Assembly (NCBI RefSeq): GCF_010692745.1
Contig: NZ_JAAHTB010000002.1
Location: 186,001-250,000, forward strand
Direction: 5' to 3'
Length of the DNA stretch: 64,000 bases
Source of the DNA: Methylobacterium sp. BTF04
GTDB taxonomy: Bacteria; Pseudomonadota; Alphaproteobacteria; Rhizobiales; Beijerinckiaceae
Of this stretch, positions 55,137-64,000 are shown piece by piece. The position numbers and the translations under genes were made by a program. A model generated the notes under the pieces. The model saw nothing but the letters and a program-made list of their open reading frames with translations, had not been told where the DNA came from and did no database searches. The stretch's first letter is position 1. Each line of letters begins with the position of its first letter.

Positions 55137-55922
55137 TCACGAGACCTTCCAACCGGAATGGATCGCGACGATGCCGCCGGACAGCGGCCGGTGGCTGACG
55201 TGGCGAAAGCCCGCGGCCTCGATCATCCCGGCAAACCGGCCGGGGGAGGGGAACTTGCGGATCGATTCCACCAAGTAGCGGTAGGATTCCGCATCACCCG
55301 CCACCTTGGAGCCGAGAAGCGGGATCACATGGAAGGAATAGGCGTCGTAGATCTTGTCGAGAACCGGCAGATCGACCCGCGAGAATTCGAGGCAGAGGAA
55401 GCGCCCCCCCGGCTTGAGAACCCGGCGCGCTTCGGCGAGCGCGTGCTCGATACGCGGCACGTTCCGGATGCCGAAGGCGATGGTGTAGGCGTCGAAGGAT
55501 TCCGAGGGCAGCGGCAGCGATTCGGCATTGGCGGTGACGAAATCGATGCGCCCGGCGAAGCGCTCGCCCGCCCGTTCGGCGCCGACCCGCAGCATCGCCT
55601 CGTTGATGTCGAGCACGGTGACGTGGGTGGCCGCGCCGCCGGCCTCAAGGGCGCGAAAGGCGATGTCGCCGGTGCCGCCGGCGACATCGAGGTGACGGAA
55701 GGGGCGGTTCTGCGGCGGCCGCAGCATCCCGATCAGATGCGACTTCCAGGCCCGGTGAAGACCACCCGACATCAGGTCGTTCATCAGGTCGTAGCGCTTG
55801 GCCACGGAGCGGAACACGTCGTCGACGCGCCCCTGCTTCTCACCGAGCGCGACCTGTTCGAACCCGAAATGCGTGCTCGCGTCCCGTAGGGACTCGTGTG
55901 CGGAACCGTCGACCGAACTCAT
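55137..55922 (-). CDS. ubiE: Ubiquinone/menaquinone biosynthesis C-methyltransferase UbiE
   Basis: 261 aa. SAM-dependent methylation of demethoxyquinol rings. Motifs: [45 protein letters not shown] (SAM-binding), [24 protein letters not shown], and [28 protein letters not shown] (in segments). The ATG at 55922 is preceded by GAGAGGGTGG and opens [10 protein letters not shown]; a longer frame to 55985 is unlikely. Divergent from mutM, cotranscribed with ubiB. Confidence 0.96.
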   Translation of the reverse strand: MSSVDGSAHESLRDASTHFGFEQVALGEKQGRVDDVFRSVAKRYDLMNDLMSGGLHRAWKSHLIGMLRPPQNRPFRHLDVAGGTGDIAFRALEAGGAATHVTVLDINEAMLRVGAERAGERFAGRIDFVTANAESLPLPSESFDAYTIAFGIRNVPRIEHALAEARRVLKPGGRFLCLEFSRVDLPVLDKIYDAYSFHVIPLLGSKVAGDAESYRYLVESIRKFPSPGRFAGMIEAAGFRHVSHRPLSGGIVAIHSGWKVS

Positions 55923-56019
55923 GGACCACCCTCTCAGCGCTGCGTCATAGCGAAACGCGGCGCAGATCGCCATGTGTCGCAACACCCTGTTGCAACACGC
56001 CTCACATCACAGAAATCCC

Positions 56020-56931
56020 ATGCCCGAACTGCCCGAGGTCGAGACCGTTCGCCGTGGCCTCGCGCCGGCCCTGGTGGGCGCCCGTTTCTCGCGGGTGACG
56101 CTGCGGCGTCCCAACCTCCGGTTTCCCTTTCCCGAGGGGTTCGTGGAGCGCCTAGAAGGGCGGACAGTCACGGATCTCAGCCGCCGCGCTAAGTACCTCG
56201 TCGCCGGTCTCGATTCGAACGAAACCCTGATCCTGCACCTCGGTATGAGCGGACGTTTCGACGTGTCCCTTCCGGATGGCACCAATTTGTCCCCGGGGGA
56301 TTTCTACCTCGACGGGGCGCTCGGGACGCCCAAGCACGACCATGTGGTGATGGCAATGTCGAGCGGCGCCACCGTCACCTACAACGACGCGCGTCGGTTC
56401 GGCTTCATGGATCTCGTGCCCACGGTATCGCTGGCGACCTGCCGGCATTTCGCCGCCATGGGGATCGAGCCCCTGAGCGAGGCGCTGGACGGGCACGCCG
56501 TCGCGCGACTGTTTTTGAACAAGATCACGCCGCTCAAGGCGGCACTCCTCGACCAGCGCCTGATCGCGGGGCTCGGCAACATCTATGTCTGCGAGGCCCT
56601 TCACCGGGCCGGCCTCCACCCGGAGACGCCGGCGGGGCACTTGGCGAAGGCGGACGGCGGGCCGACGCCGAAAGCCCGAATCCTGGCGAAGGTGATCCGC
56701 CAAGTCCTCGAAGAAGCCGTCGCCGCCGGAGGCTCGACCTTACGCGACTACGCTCATACGGACGGTAGCTCCGGCGCGTTCCAACACGCGTTCCGGGTCT
56801 ACGACCGGGTCGGCGAGCCCTGCCGGGCGAAAGGCTGTGCCGGCGCCGTCACGCGCATCGTCCAATCGGGACGCTCGACGTTCTACTGCGCAACCTGCCA
56901 AACGCGTCCCGCGAAGTCGCTGACGCGATGA
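56020..56931 (+). CDS. mutM: Formamidopyrimidine-DNA glycosylase
   Basis: 303 aa. Removes 8-oxoguanine and Fapy lesions and nicks the strand (AP lyase). The catalytic N-terminus after the initiator Met is PELPEVETV, with the Pro and Glu of the active site; [13 protein letters not shown] holds the conserved Lys, [20 protein letters not shown] is the H2TH helix pair, and the C-terminal zinc finger is in [10 protein letters not shown] with YCATC. The start at 56020 is fixed by that N-terminus. Faces ubiE across a 97-base gap. Confidence 0.97.
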   Translation: MPELPEVETVRRGLAPALVGARFSRVTLRRPNLRFPFPEGFVERLEGRTVTDLSRRAKYLVAGLDSNETLILHLGMSGRFDVSLPDGTNLSPGDFYLDGALGTPKHDHVVMAMSSGATVTYNDARRFGFMDLVPTVSLATCRHFAAMGIEPLSEALDGHAVARLFLNKITPLKAALLDQRLIAGLGNIYVCEALHRAGLHPETPAGHLAKADGGPTPKARILAKVIRQVLEEAVAAGGSTLRDYAHTDGSSGAFQHAFRVYDRVGEPCRAKGCAGAVTRIVQSGRSTFYCATCQTRPAKSLTR

Positions 56932-56998
56932 ACGACCGGATCGTCAGCATTCGGAAAACCGTCTATCTTCACACTCACCCGACGAAAAGCTCATATCC

Positions 56999-58483
56999 GT
57001 GAGCACCATGCGGAACAGCAGGAACCAATTTTCCAAGCACGATCGATTTGGAGCCAGCATGTATCCAGTCCCGAGCAATGAGTCGGAGCGACTAGCCGGT
57101 CTACAGGGCCTCGCCATCCTTGGGACCCGACCCGAATTACGATTCGACGCAATCTGCCGAACGGCGTGCGTCTTGTTCGGGCTGCCGATGGCGACGGTGA
57201 CGCTGATCGACGCTGATCGGCAGTGGTTCAAGGCGAAGCGCGGCGTCGTCTCCGATGGCAGCCCGCGCGAAGGCGCCTTCTGTACCTACACCATCCTCTC
57301 CGATGCGGTCTTCGTGATCGAGGACGCGCGGACGGATCCGCGCTTCTGCGACAGTCCGCTCGTCACTGGCCCACCGCATATCCGGTTCTATGCCGGTGCG
57401 CCGCTGATCATCGAGCCGGGTATCCGGGTCGGCACCGTCTGCGTGATGGGCACCCAGGCACGCCATTTCTCGTCCGACGAGAAGGCGCAATTGGCAGATC
57501 TCGCGGCGGTGGTCACCGCCCTGCTCGACCTGCATCGCGCCGAGGCGCGCCTGCGCGAAAGCGAGGCGCATTATCGCCTGCTCGCCGAGAATACCTCGGA
57601 CATGATCGTCCGATCGGGCCTGGACAGCACCCGCACCTACGTCTCACCGGCAGCCCTGACCCTGCTCGGCTATGAGGCCGGGGAGCTCGTGGGCACGCAG
57701 CCGATCGACCAGATCCACCCCGACGACGCGGACGCCTACGCCCGTGTGCTCGCCGATCTGCGCGAGGCACGTCTGGAAACGGCCGTGGCGCGGCAGCGCT
57801 ATCGGCGCAAGGACGGTTCGTGGGTCTGGGTCGAGGTGACCTTCACCATCACGCGCGATCCGGCGACTGGTTCTCCCACGGGCTATGTCGCCGCCGTGCG
57901 GGACATTTCCGATCGCAAGGCGGCGGAACGCAAGATCGCGCATATGGCGCGGCACGACGACCTGACCGATCTGCCTAACCGAACCTTGTTTCGCGAGCGG
58001 CTGACCCAGGAAATTGCGGCGAGCGGGCGCCGATCCAGCGGCTTTGCGATCCTCAGTCTCGATCTCGACCGGTTCAAGGAGGTCAATGACAGCCTCGGGC
58101 ATCAAGCCGGCGACGCTCTCCTGCGCACCATCGCAGAGCGGCTGAAGGCGGTGGTGCGCGCGGAGGACACGGTCGCCAGAATCGGTGGCGACGAGTTCAC
58201 GATCATCCAGACGGGATCGAACCAGCCGGAAAGCGGCCACGCCCTGGCGCGGCGCCTGATCGATGCGGTGGGAAAGCCCGTCGATCTCGCCGGGCGCCAA
58301 GTTGATGTCGGGGTCAGCATCGGCATCACTCTGGCGCCGCAGGACGGTGCCGATGCGGAGGAGCTATGCCGTCAGGCCGATCTCGCTTTGTATCGCGCCA
58401 AGGTCGAGGGACGAAACACCTACCGTTTCCATGAGCCGGGGATGCGCTTCGCGGGCGCTCCGATCACAGAGCCGTATCGCTGA
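56999..58483 (+). CDS. Diguanylate cyclase with GAF and PAS domains
   Basis: 494 aa, soluble. GAF domain at ~40-180 (VTLIDADRQWFKAKRG, FCTYTILSDAVFVIEDAR), PAS at ~190-315 (HYRLLAENTSDMIVRSG, YVSPAALTLLGYEAGELVG, RKDGSWVWVEVTF), GGDEF at ~325-485. The active site is IGGDEFTII and an RxxD inhibitory site (RAED) lies five residues upstream, so cyclase activity with product inhibition is expected. The start is a GTG at 56999 followed by an ATG nine bases on; an in-frame ATG at 57059 is also possible. It stands alone; the signal is unknown. Confidence 0.94.
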   Translation: MSTMRNSRNQFSKHDRFGASMYPVPSNESERLAGLQGLAILGTRPELRFDAICRTACVLFGLPMATVTLIDADRQWFKAKRGVVSDGSPREGAFCTYTILSDAVFVIEDARTDPRFCDSPLVTGPPHIRFYAGAPLIIEPGIRVGTVCVMGTQARHFSSDEKAQLADLAAVVTALLDLHRAEARLRESEAHYRLLAENTSDMIVRSGLDSTRTYVSPAALTLLGYEAGELVGTQPIDQIHPDDADAYARVLADLREARLETAVARQRYRRKDGSWVWVEVTFTITRDPATGSPTGYVAAVRDISDRKAAERKIAHMARHDDLTDLPNRTLFRERLTQEIAASGRRSSGFAILSLDLDRFKEVNDSLGHQAGDALLRTIAERLKAVVRAEDTVARIGGDEFTIIQTGSNQPESGHALARRLIDAVGKPVDLAGRQVDVGVSIGITLAPQDGADAEELCRQADLALYRAKVEGRNTYRFHEPGMRFAGAPITEPYR

Positions 58484-58587
58484 ACCGGATTTGACGGACG
58501 GGCGGCTGATTTACCGGCCTCGATCATTCGCAAGGAAGAGAGCATGGATTTTCGAACAAATCGGTGGGTGACGGCCGAAGCCGGTCT

Positions 58588-59283
58588 TCACCACCCACGC
58601 GATTCGTCGCCGTTCGGACGACGGCCCTGTGGCGTGAGGCGGTCGATGACCTGCGGCAAAGCCTGGGCGAGTTGGGAGAGGAGGTCGTTGCGATCCAGGC
58701 CCGTGCGTTGCTGGAGCGCATTGATGGTCTCGGGACCGAGTGCATCGGCGAGCTGAGTAGGCTGGACCGGACGGTTCTGGCCGTGCCCGATCCACGACTC
58801 CATCATATCGCCGAGCCCGCCGCGCTGAAACCGGTCGATCAGCCCATCGAGGCCGCCCTGACCAACGCCGGATTCGTGATTGGGTTGAGCCTGCGAGCCT
58901 GCACCGGTGTCACCGCCATTCGGGCGATCTCCGGGGCCGTCGAGCATGCCGGACAGGTCGCCGAATTCGCCGCCGCCCTGGCTGCCGCGATCGGTCGTCG
59001 CCGGCGCTCCGCCACGGTCCTGACCGAAACCGCCGATATCGCCGTCATCGGGCCCGCGCCGCTCCTGCTGATGCTCCTGCGGTCCAGCGTGGCCACCACC
59101 GAGGATGTCGCCGTGGCCGCCGGCACCCTTCGACATCAGAAGCATCAGCAGCGCCTGCACGATGGGCAGCATCGCTCCACCGAGCGCACCGCCGCTGGAG
59201 GGAGCACCGCTCTGCTCGCGCCCATGCCCGCCTCCCAGTACCTGCCCGAGCACTCCGCCAATGACCTGATCGAGCAGACCCAT
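58588..59283 (-). CDS. YidB family protein (DUF937)
   Basis: 231 aa. The N-terminus MGLLDQVIGGVLGQVLGGG and the C-terminal stretch PVQPTQLADALGPETINALQQRTGLDRNDLLSQLAQALPQVIDRLTPQGR (in pieces) match E. coli YidB. Between them is a Gly/Gln/Asp-rich insert (about residues 55-150), making it longer than the ~130-aa E. coli protein. GGAGAAACG precedes the ATG at 59283. Function of the family is unknown. Confidence 0.9.
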   Translation of the reverse strand: MGLLDQVIGGVLGQVLGGGHGREQSGAPSSGGALGGAMLPIVQALLMLLMSKGAGGHGDILGGGHAGPQEHQQERRGPDDGDIGGFGQDRGGAPATTDRGSQGGGEFGDLSGMLDGPGDRPNGGDTGAGSQAQPNHESGVGQGGLDGLIDRFQRGGLGDMMESWIGHGQNRPVQPTQLADALGPETINALQQRTGLDRNDLLSQLAQALPQVIDRLTPQGRRPNGDESRGW

Positions 59284-59427
59284 GATCGTTTCTCCGGTTT
59301 CGTGGCCGCGCCAGGGTGGCGGCCCGAGATGTGGACGCCGGTTCTCGGCGGAAGTCGATATACGCATAGAACGCCGGCACTTCGGGCCGGGTGCCCCACC
59401 CGGTGGGAGGGCGATACGGCCAGTCGC

Positions 59428-59787
59428 CTATTCGCCGCGGCCGCCGGTTCCGGCGCGGTCCCTGGCGGGCAGGTGATCGAGGGGATTGGTGTAGCTCGAC
59501 TTCTTCCGGTCCGACGAGACCACCGACGTCGAGCTCTTGATGGCGCTCGGCGGCGCGACCGTACCGGCGGATTGATCGGCGGCCCTGGCGCCGTCACGCG
59601 TCGGCACGGTGGCGGGCGTCGGCTGGTCGTTGGGATTGGCCATCGACTGGGCGTTCGCCGAGCGCTCACCGAGGGGCCCGACGAGGACGGCGAAGGCCGC
59701 CGATACGGCCAATCCACCGAGGAACAGGCCAGTCACAGCAGAGCCGGCCCGCGGCCGGAGGGTACGGGGAGACAGGCGCGAGGACAT
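59428..59787 (-). CDS. Small membrane-anchored or secreted hypothetical protein
   Basis: 119 aa. The ATG at 59787 has GGAG about eight bases upstream and begins MSSRLSPRTLRPRAGSAVTG, followed by a hydrophobic segment (LFLGGLAVSAAFAVLVGPLG) and an ANAQ site, either a late signal peptide or an anchor. The rest is Thr/Ser/Ala-rich and polar (VPTRDGARAADQSAG, SVVSSDRKKSSYTNPLDHLP). No family recognised. Lies downstream of uvrB on the same strand. Confidence 0.55.
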   Translation of the reverse strand: MSSRLSPRTLRPRAGSAVTGLFLGGLAVSAAFAVLVGPLGERSANAQSMANPNDQPTPATVPTRDGARAADQSAGTVAPPSAIKSSTSVVSSDRKKSSYTNPLDHLPARDRAGTGGRGE

Positions 59788-59885
59788 GAGGAAAACTCCG
59801 GCGGCAGCGGCAGGCATCGGCCCCCACGGGAGCCATCTGCCGAACAAAGCCTGCTGAGAGCCTCGGGTTCCGCGGTGCGCACCCT

Positions 59886-62588
59886 TCAGTCGCGTTTACG
59901 CCCGCCCCCGCCCTTGAATTTCGGCTTCTGCCCACCAAGCCCCTGTGTCGAGCGGGCCTTGGGCCGCTCCTGCCATTGCGGTGGCGCGGCGCCCACCGGC
60001 AATTCGCGGTCGGTGCCGGGGCCCATATTGTCGAGGGTCGGCTTCGAGATTCGGCTCTGCTTCGAGCCGTAACGTCCGGCCTCGCGTTCGATATCGGCCT
60101 GGCGTGCCATCGGGTCGTCGGAGACGAGGAGTTCGGTGGCCTGGAGGCGCTTAAGCTCGTCGCGCAGGCGCGCAGCCTCCTCGAAATCCAGATCCGCGGC
60201 TGCGGTTCGCATGCGCTTTTCGAGATCGGCCATCACGGCCTTGAAGTTGTGGCCGATGGTGGCGGCGTTCCGGGCCAGTCCCGTATCGACCTGAACGTGA
60301 TCGCCCTCGTAGACGCTGCCGAGGATGTCGCTGATGCCGCGCTTCACGCTCTGGGGCGTGATGCCGTGCTCGGTGTTGTAGGCGACCTGCTTGTTACGGC
60401 GGCGCTCGGTCTCCGCCATCGCCCGCTCCATCGAGCCGGTGATATTATCGGCGTAGAGGATACAGCGGGCGTCGGCGTTGCGCGCCGCGCGGCCGATGGT
60501 CTGCACCAGGGAGGTCTCGGACCGCAGGAACCCTTCCTTGTCGGCATCCAAAATCGCCACCAGCGCGCATTCCGGGATGTCGAGGCCCTCGCGCAGAAGA
60601 TTGATGCCGATCAGCACGTCGAACGCCCCGAGACGAAGGTCGCGGATGATCTCGATGCGCTCCAGAGTGTCGATGTCGGAGTGCATGTAGCGCACCCGGA
60701 CATTGTTCTCGTGCAGGTACTCGGTGAGATCCTCGGCCATCCGCTTGGTCAGCGTCGTCACCAGGGTGCGGTAGCCGGCCAACGCGACCTCGCGGACCTC
60801 GCCCAAAAGATCGTCGACCTGGGAGCGAGCAGGGCGGATTTCGATTACCGGATCGACAAGGCCGGTGGGGCGGATGACCTGCTCGGCGAAGACGCCGCCG
60901 GTCTGCTCCATCTCCCACTTGGCGGGGGTCGCCGAGACGTGGATCGACTGGGGCCGCATCGCATCCCATTCCTCGAACCGCAATGGGCGGTTGTCGAGGC
61001 AGGACGGCAGGCGGAAGCCGTATTCGGCGAGGGTCGCCTTGCGGCGAAAGTCGCCCTTGTACATGCCGCCGATCTGCGGAACCGTGACGTGGCTCTCGTC
61101 GGTGAACACCAGGGCGTTGTCGGGCAGGTACTCGAACAGGGTCGGCGGCGGCTCACCGGGCTTTCGCCCGGTCAGATACCGCGAATAGTTCTCGATGCCG
61201 TTGCAGGCGCCGGTAGCTTCGATCATCTCGATGTCGAAGGTGCAGCGTTGCTCGATGCGCTGGGCCTCGATCAATCGCCCCATCTTGGTGAGCTCGTCAA
61301 CCCGCAGCTTCAGCTCGGTCTTGATGCCCTTGACCGCTTGCTGAAGGGTCGGGCGCGGCGTGACGTAATGGCTGTTGGCGTAGACCTTCACGAACTTGAG
61401 GTCGTTGATGGTCTTCCCGGTCAGCGGATCGAACTCGGTGATTTTCTCGATTTCGTCACCGAACAGGCCGATGCGCCAGCCGCGATCCTCCAAGTGGGCC
61501 GGCCAGAGTTCGATCACGTCGCCACGCACCCGGAAGGTGCCGCGGGCGAAGTCCGACTGGATGCGCTTGTACTGCAGCGCCACCAGATCGGCGACGAGTT
61601 GGCGCTGCTCGATGCGCTCGTTCAGCGACACCGTGAACGACATGGCGGTGTAGGTTTCCACCGAGCCGATGCCGTAGATGCACGAGACCGAGGCGACGAT
61701 GATCACGTCATCGCGCTCCAGCAGCGCACGGGTGGCGGAGTGGCGCATCCGGTCGATCTGCTCGTTGATCGAGGATTCCTTCTCGATGAAGGTATCCGAG
61801 CGCGGCACGTAGGCTTCGGGCTGGTAATAGTCGTAATACGAAACGAAGTACTCCACCGCGTTGTCGGGGAAGAAGCTCTTGAACTCGCCATAGAGCTGCG
61901 CCGCGAGGGTCTTGTTCGGCGCCAGGATCAGGGCCGGGCGCTGCGTCGCCTCGATGATCTTGGCCATCGTGAAGGTCTTGCCCGAGCCGGTGACGCCGAG
62001 GAGCACCTGATCGCGCTCCGCCTTGTTCACGCCGCTCACCAGTTCGGCGATGGCGCGGGGCTGGTCGCCCGCCGGCTCGAATTCGGATTTCAGCGTGAAA
62101 GCGAGGCCGCCCTCCGACTTCTTGGGCCGGTCCGGCCGGTGCGGCGCCCAAGTCTGGCCGTCCCTGAACAGTGGGTTGCCCTCGGTGAGCAACCGCGACA
62201 GGGCGTCCACCGTGGCCGAGACGCCGTCGGTAGCGATGGAGGTCTGGTCGTCTTCGGCGTTGCCCGCCGGCACGGGGCCATCCTCCGGACCGCGCAGCCC
62301 GAGCGCCTGCGCCAAGCGCGGATCGAGTTTGGCCGCGTCGTCGGAATGGACGAAGCTGGATTGCGCCGCTTCGCCAAACCCTTTGGGCTGCGGCGCCGCC
62401 TTCTTGGGGCGTCCCGGCCGGGCCGGTACGGCCGGCGGCGTGTTCTCGACGACGGGCAGCCGGTTCCGGTTCAGCGCGGGGCTGAGCAGCGCGGCCAAGT
62501 GCTCGTCCAAAGGCTGCAATTCGGGCTTCGACGCCTTGGAACTGGAAGCCTTGACGGTCGATGTACGGGGATTTTTGGGGGCGGCCAT
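59886..62588 (-). CDS. uvrB: Excinuclease ABC subunit B with long N-terminal extension
   Basis: 900 aa against about 670 in E. coli. The first ~160 residues are a Pro/Lys/Ala-rich, low-complexity extension before the UvrB core at [17 protein letters not shown]. Walker A is [12 protein letters not shown], the damage-probing hairpin [15 protein letters not shown], a later motif [14 protein letters not shown], and the helicase motif VI region QTIGRAARN. The UVR domain ([23 protein letters not shown], in pieces) is at ~800, followed by a basic tail ending [12 protein letters not shown]. It verifies damage in nucleotide excision repair with UvrA and UvrC, which are not in this window. Confidence 0.96.
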   Translation of the reverse strand: MAAPKNPRTSTVKASSSKASKPELQPLDEHLAALLSPALNRNRLPVVENTPPAVPARPGRPKKAAPQPKGFGEAAQSSFVHSDDAAKLDPRLAQALGLRGPEDGPVPAGNAEDDQTSIATDGVSATVDALSRLLTEGNPLFRDGQTWAPHRPDRPKKSEGGLAFTLKSEFEPAGDQPRAIAELVSGVNKAERDQVLLGVTGSGKTFTMAKIIEATQRPALILAPNKTLAAQLYGEFKSFFPDNAVEYFVSYYDYYQPEAYVPRSDTFIEKESSINEQIDRMRHSATRALLERDDVIIVASVSCIYGIGSVETYTAMSFTVSLNERIEQRQLVADLVALQYKRIQSDFARGTFRVRGDVIELWPAHLEDRGWRIGLFGDEIEKITEFDPLTGKTINDLKFVKVYANSHYVTPRPTLQQAVKGIKTELKLRVDELTKMGRLIEAQRIEQRCTFDIEMIEATGACNGIENYSRYLTGRKPGEPPPTLFEYLPDNALVFTDESHVTVPQIGGMYKGDFRRKATLAEYGFRLPSCLDNRPLRFEEWDAMRPQSIHVSATPAKWEMEQTGGVFAEQVIRPTGLVDPVIEIRPARSQVDDLLGEVREVALAGYRTLVTTLTKRMAEDLTEYLHENNVRVRYMHSDIDTLERIEIIRDLRLGAFDVLIGINLLREGLDIPECALVAILDADKEGFLRSETSLVQTIGRAARNADARCILYADNITGSMERAMAETERRRNKQVAYNTEHGITPQSVKRGISDILGSVYEGDHVQVDTGLARNAATIGHNFKAVMADLEKRMRTAAADLDFEEAARLRDELKRLQATELLVSDDPMARQADIEREAGRYGSKQSRISKPTLDNMGPGTDRELPVGAAPPQWQERPKARSTQGLGGQKPKFKGGGGRKRD

Positions 62589-62669
62589 CGTTGGAATATG
62601 GTCCGTTCGACGACAACCGGAAAGGGCGTAGGGTGCGCTCTATCGAGACCCGCGTGGAGCGCCCATCGC

Positions 62670-63185
62670 ATGACGGACCCGGTGACACAGCCTCCCGGCG
62701 CATCGGCGACCGCCATCGACCCCGGCACCCGCATCGGCCACGTCCATCTGAAGGTGGCAGAGATCGACCGGGCCTTGGACTTCTACTGCGGTGTTCTCGG
62801 ATTCGCAGTGATGCAACGCTTCGGCACGCAGGCCGCGTTCATCTCGGCGGGGGGCTATCATCACCATATCGGGCTCAACACCTGGGACAGCGCCGGGGGC
62901 CGGCCGCCGGCGCCGGGGACGACGGGCCTGTTCCACCTCGCGATCCTGTATCCGACGCGCGCGGCACTGGCCGACGCGTTGCGCCGGCTCGATGCCGCCG
63001 GCATCGCCCTCGACGGCGCGAGCGACCACGGGGTGAGCCAGGCTCTCTATCTGCGCGATCCCGACCAGAACGGCGTCGAATTGTACTGGGACCGCCCTCC
63101 GGCGGAATGGCCGCACGCCGCCGCCGGCACTCTCGCCATGGTCAACCAACCCCTGGATCTCGAAGCCCTGCGTGGGGTGGTTTAG
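62670..63185 (+). CDS. VOC family dioxygenase/glyoxalase-like protein
   Basis: 171 aa. The fold begins at RIGHVHLKVAEIDRALDFYCGVLGF, has GGYHHHIGLNTWDS and LFHLAILYPT in the middle, and ends ALYLRDPDQNGVELYWDRP. His residues in HVHL and HLAI with Glu in GVELYW form the 2-His-1-Glu set of extradiol-dioxygenase-like members, so it may bind a metal and act on an aromatic or related compound. The start at 62670 follows GTGGAGCG; the very long frame upstream is antisense to uvrB. Divergent from uvrB. Confidence 0.87.
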   Translation: MTDPVTQPPGASATAIDPGTRIGHVHLKVAEIDRALDFYCGVLGFAVMQRFGTQAAFISAGGYHHHIGLNTWDSAGGRPPAPGTTGLFHLAILYPTRAALADALRRLDAAGIALDGASDHGVSQALYLRDPDQNGVELYWDRPPAEWPHAAAGTLAMVNQPLDLEALRGVV

Positions 63186-63444
63186 TCATCGATGTCATAG
63201 TCGGAACGGGGCGGCGTCATCCTGGACGTCCTCGTGTCGACGAAACCGGTAAGTCGGAACAGGGCCGCCCTCGACGACGGCGACTGGGGTCGGGGCGCCG
63301 CGACCCTGAGGCTATGAGCGCGGGAGCGGTCGCGGCTCTTAATGGTCGGCGCAGCGGTTCACTGGCCCCAGGAAGCCGGCAGCGAGGCGCGTCCCGCATC
63401 GGGTCGATTCGACCCCATACCCGATGTTTGGCGCGAGGGTGCGG

Positions 63445-64000
63445 ATGAGCAGTTCTCGCGACAACCCGAGGCGGTCCCGGTCCGAGAGATGGACGCGCAG
63501 GGGCGTGCTGGCCATCGCCATCGGGATCGGTGCCGTGGCGTTCAGCGCCGAGGATCAAGGCGAGCGCAACAGGCTTGTCGCCGAGGCGCACCTCGCCCGA
63601 CGCCTGCCGGTGATCCGCGCGGAACTCGACGCGGCAGAGCCGGGATTCGTGTTGCTGGCGGGCAATTCGCACGCGGAGATCCTCGGAAACGCCCTGGCGC
63701 GACGGCTGCCCGTGGTCAACGGCGGAATCGGGGGAGCCTCGGCACGACGCTACGCCACGCAGCTCGACGCGTTGCCCTTCCGGGCTCGCGCTGGGGTCGC
63801 GATGCTGTTCCTCGGCACAAACGACATTCTGCGCACTGCCGCGCCGCTGTCGAAGGGCACCCTCGGAGGGTTCGAGGCGGCCGTGACGCGCATCCTGGCG
63901 TGGCTGCGGACCAATGCGGATGTCGTGTTGGTTGCTGCCGTGCCGCCGATCGGCCCGGAGGCGCAAAGAGAGCGTGATCCGGCGGCAGTGGCCGCTTACA
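63445..64000 (+). CDS. SGNH/GDSL-type hydrolase, partial (runs off the window)
   Basis: About 185 codons are present and the frame is open to the end. The N-terminus is basic (RRSRSERWTRRG) with one hydrophobic segment (GVLAIAIGIGAVAFS), probably a membrane anchor. The SGNH blocks follow: VLLAGNSHAEIL (block I, Ser replaced in a GNS-type variant of GDS), VVNGGIGG (block II Gly) and FLGTNDIL (block III Asn). The block V Asp-x-x-His lies beyond the window. Esterases and carbohydrate deacetylases share these blocks; the substrate is unknown. GAGGG sits upstream of the ATG. Confidence 0.8.
   Translation, partial: MSSSRDNPRRSRSERWTRRGVLAIAIGIGAVAFSAEDQGERNRLVAEAHLARRLPVIRAELDAAEPGFVLLAGNSHAEILGNALARRLPVVNGGIGGASARRYATQLDALPFRARAGVAMLFLGTNDILRTAAPLSKGTLGGFEAAVTRILAWLRTNADVVLVAAVPPIGPEAQRERDPAAVAAY

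Noticed and set aside
59976..62669. An 898-codon N-terminal extension of the VOC gene
   Set aside because: It is antisense to uvrB. The VOC fold starts only after 62670, where a ribosome site is also present.

Overview
The window is a stretch of ordinary, gene-dense chromosome from a GC-rich alphaproteobacterium. The best fit is a Methylobacterium/Methylorubrum-like member of the Hyphomicrobiales. Support comes from conserved alphaproteobacterial gene orders (rpsT-dnaA-dnaN-recF, mutM/ubiE-ubiB-coaBC, purL-bolA-grxD, hrcA/rph-rdgB-hemW, rsmI-yraN), an alphaproteobacterial-type tRNA-His without G-1, a PdhS-like cell-cycle kinase, a phasin, and NepR-like and FAT GUY-like stress-signalling parts. 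The genus is an inference from gene order and protein style; no search was run.

Layout. 1-9.8 kb: the start of acetyl-CoA synthetase, a PdhS-like histidine kinase, a phasin with a palindromic site upstream, small secreted proteins, an L,D-transpeptidase, two tandem transglutaminase-like proteins, a NepR-like/receiver fusion and a lytic transglycosylase. 10-17.4 kb: tRNA-His, a ClC channel with CBS domains, a BKACE enzyme facing an MHS-family transporter, a Gly-rich repeat protein, hrcA and a His-rich secreted peptide. 17.4-22.8 kb: the rph-rdgB-hemW operon, a PBP-activator lipoprotein and rsmI-yraN. 22.8-31.7 kb: a FAT GUY-like response regulator, an osmoprotectant-type ABC operon without its ATPase, a second L,D-transpeptidase, an extensin-like protein, an M3 oligopeptidase and a membrane coiled-coil protein. 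31.7-38.7 kb: grxD, bolA, purL, a membrane protein with a hydrolase-like elbow, and recQ.

38.9-47 kb: a LysE-type exporter, a decayed membrane diguanylate cyclase pseudogene, then recF, dnaN and dnaA (all minus), a 0.5 kb intergenic region that may be origin-related, rpsT and an agmatinase-family gene. 47-64 kb: a phytase-like/autotransporter fusion, a GST and a VOC protein, coaBC, a ParE-type toxin-antitoxin pair beside a possible IS end, ubiB, ubiE, mutM, an apparently active diguanylate cyclase, a YidB protein, a small secreted protein, uvrB with a long N-terminal extension, another VOC protein and the start of an SGNH hydrolase.

There is no prophage, CRISPR array, intact transposon or defence island. 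Most genes are housekeeping: replication and repair, RNA processing, cofactor synthesis (pantothenate/CoA, ubiquinone, heme chaperone) and cell-wall remodelling. No convincing new multi-gene system was found. The most unusual items are the NepR-like/receiver fusion, the decayed GGDEF gene abutting recF, the ATPase-less ABC operon and the phytase-like autotransporter.
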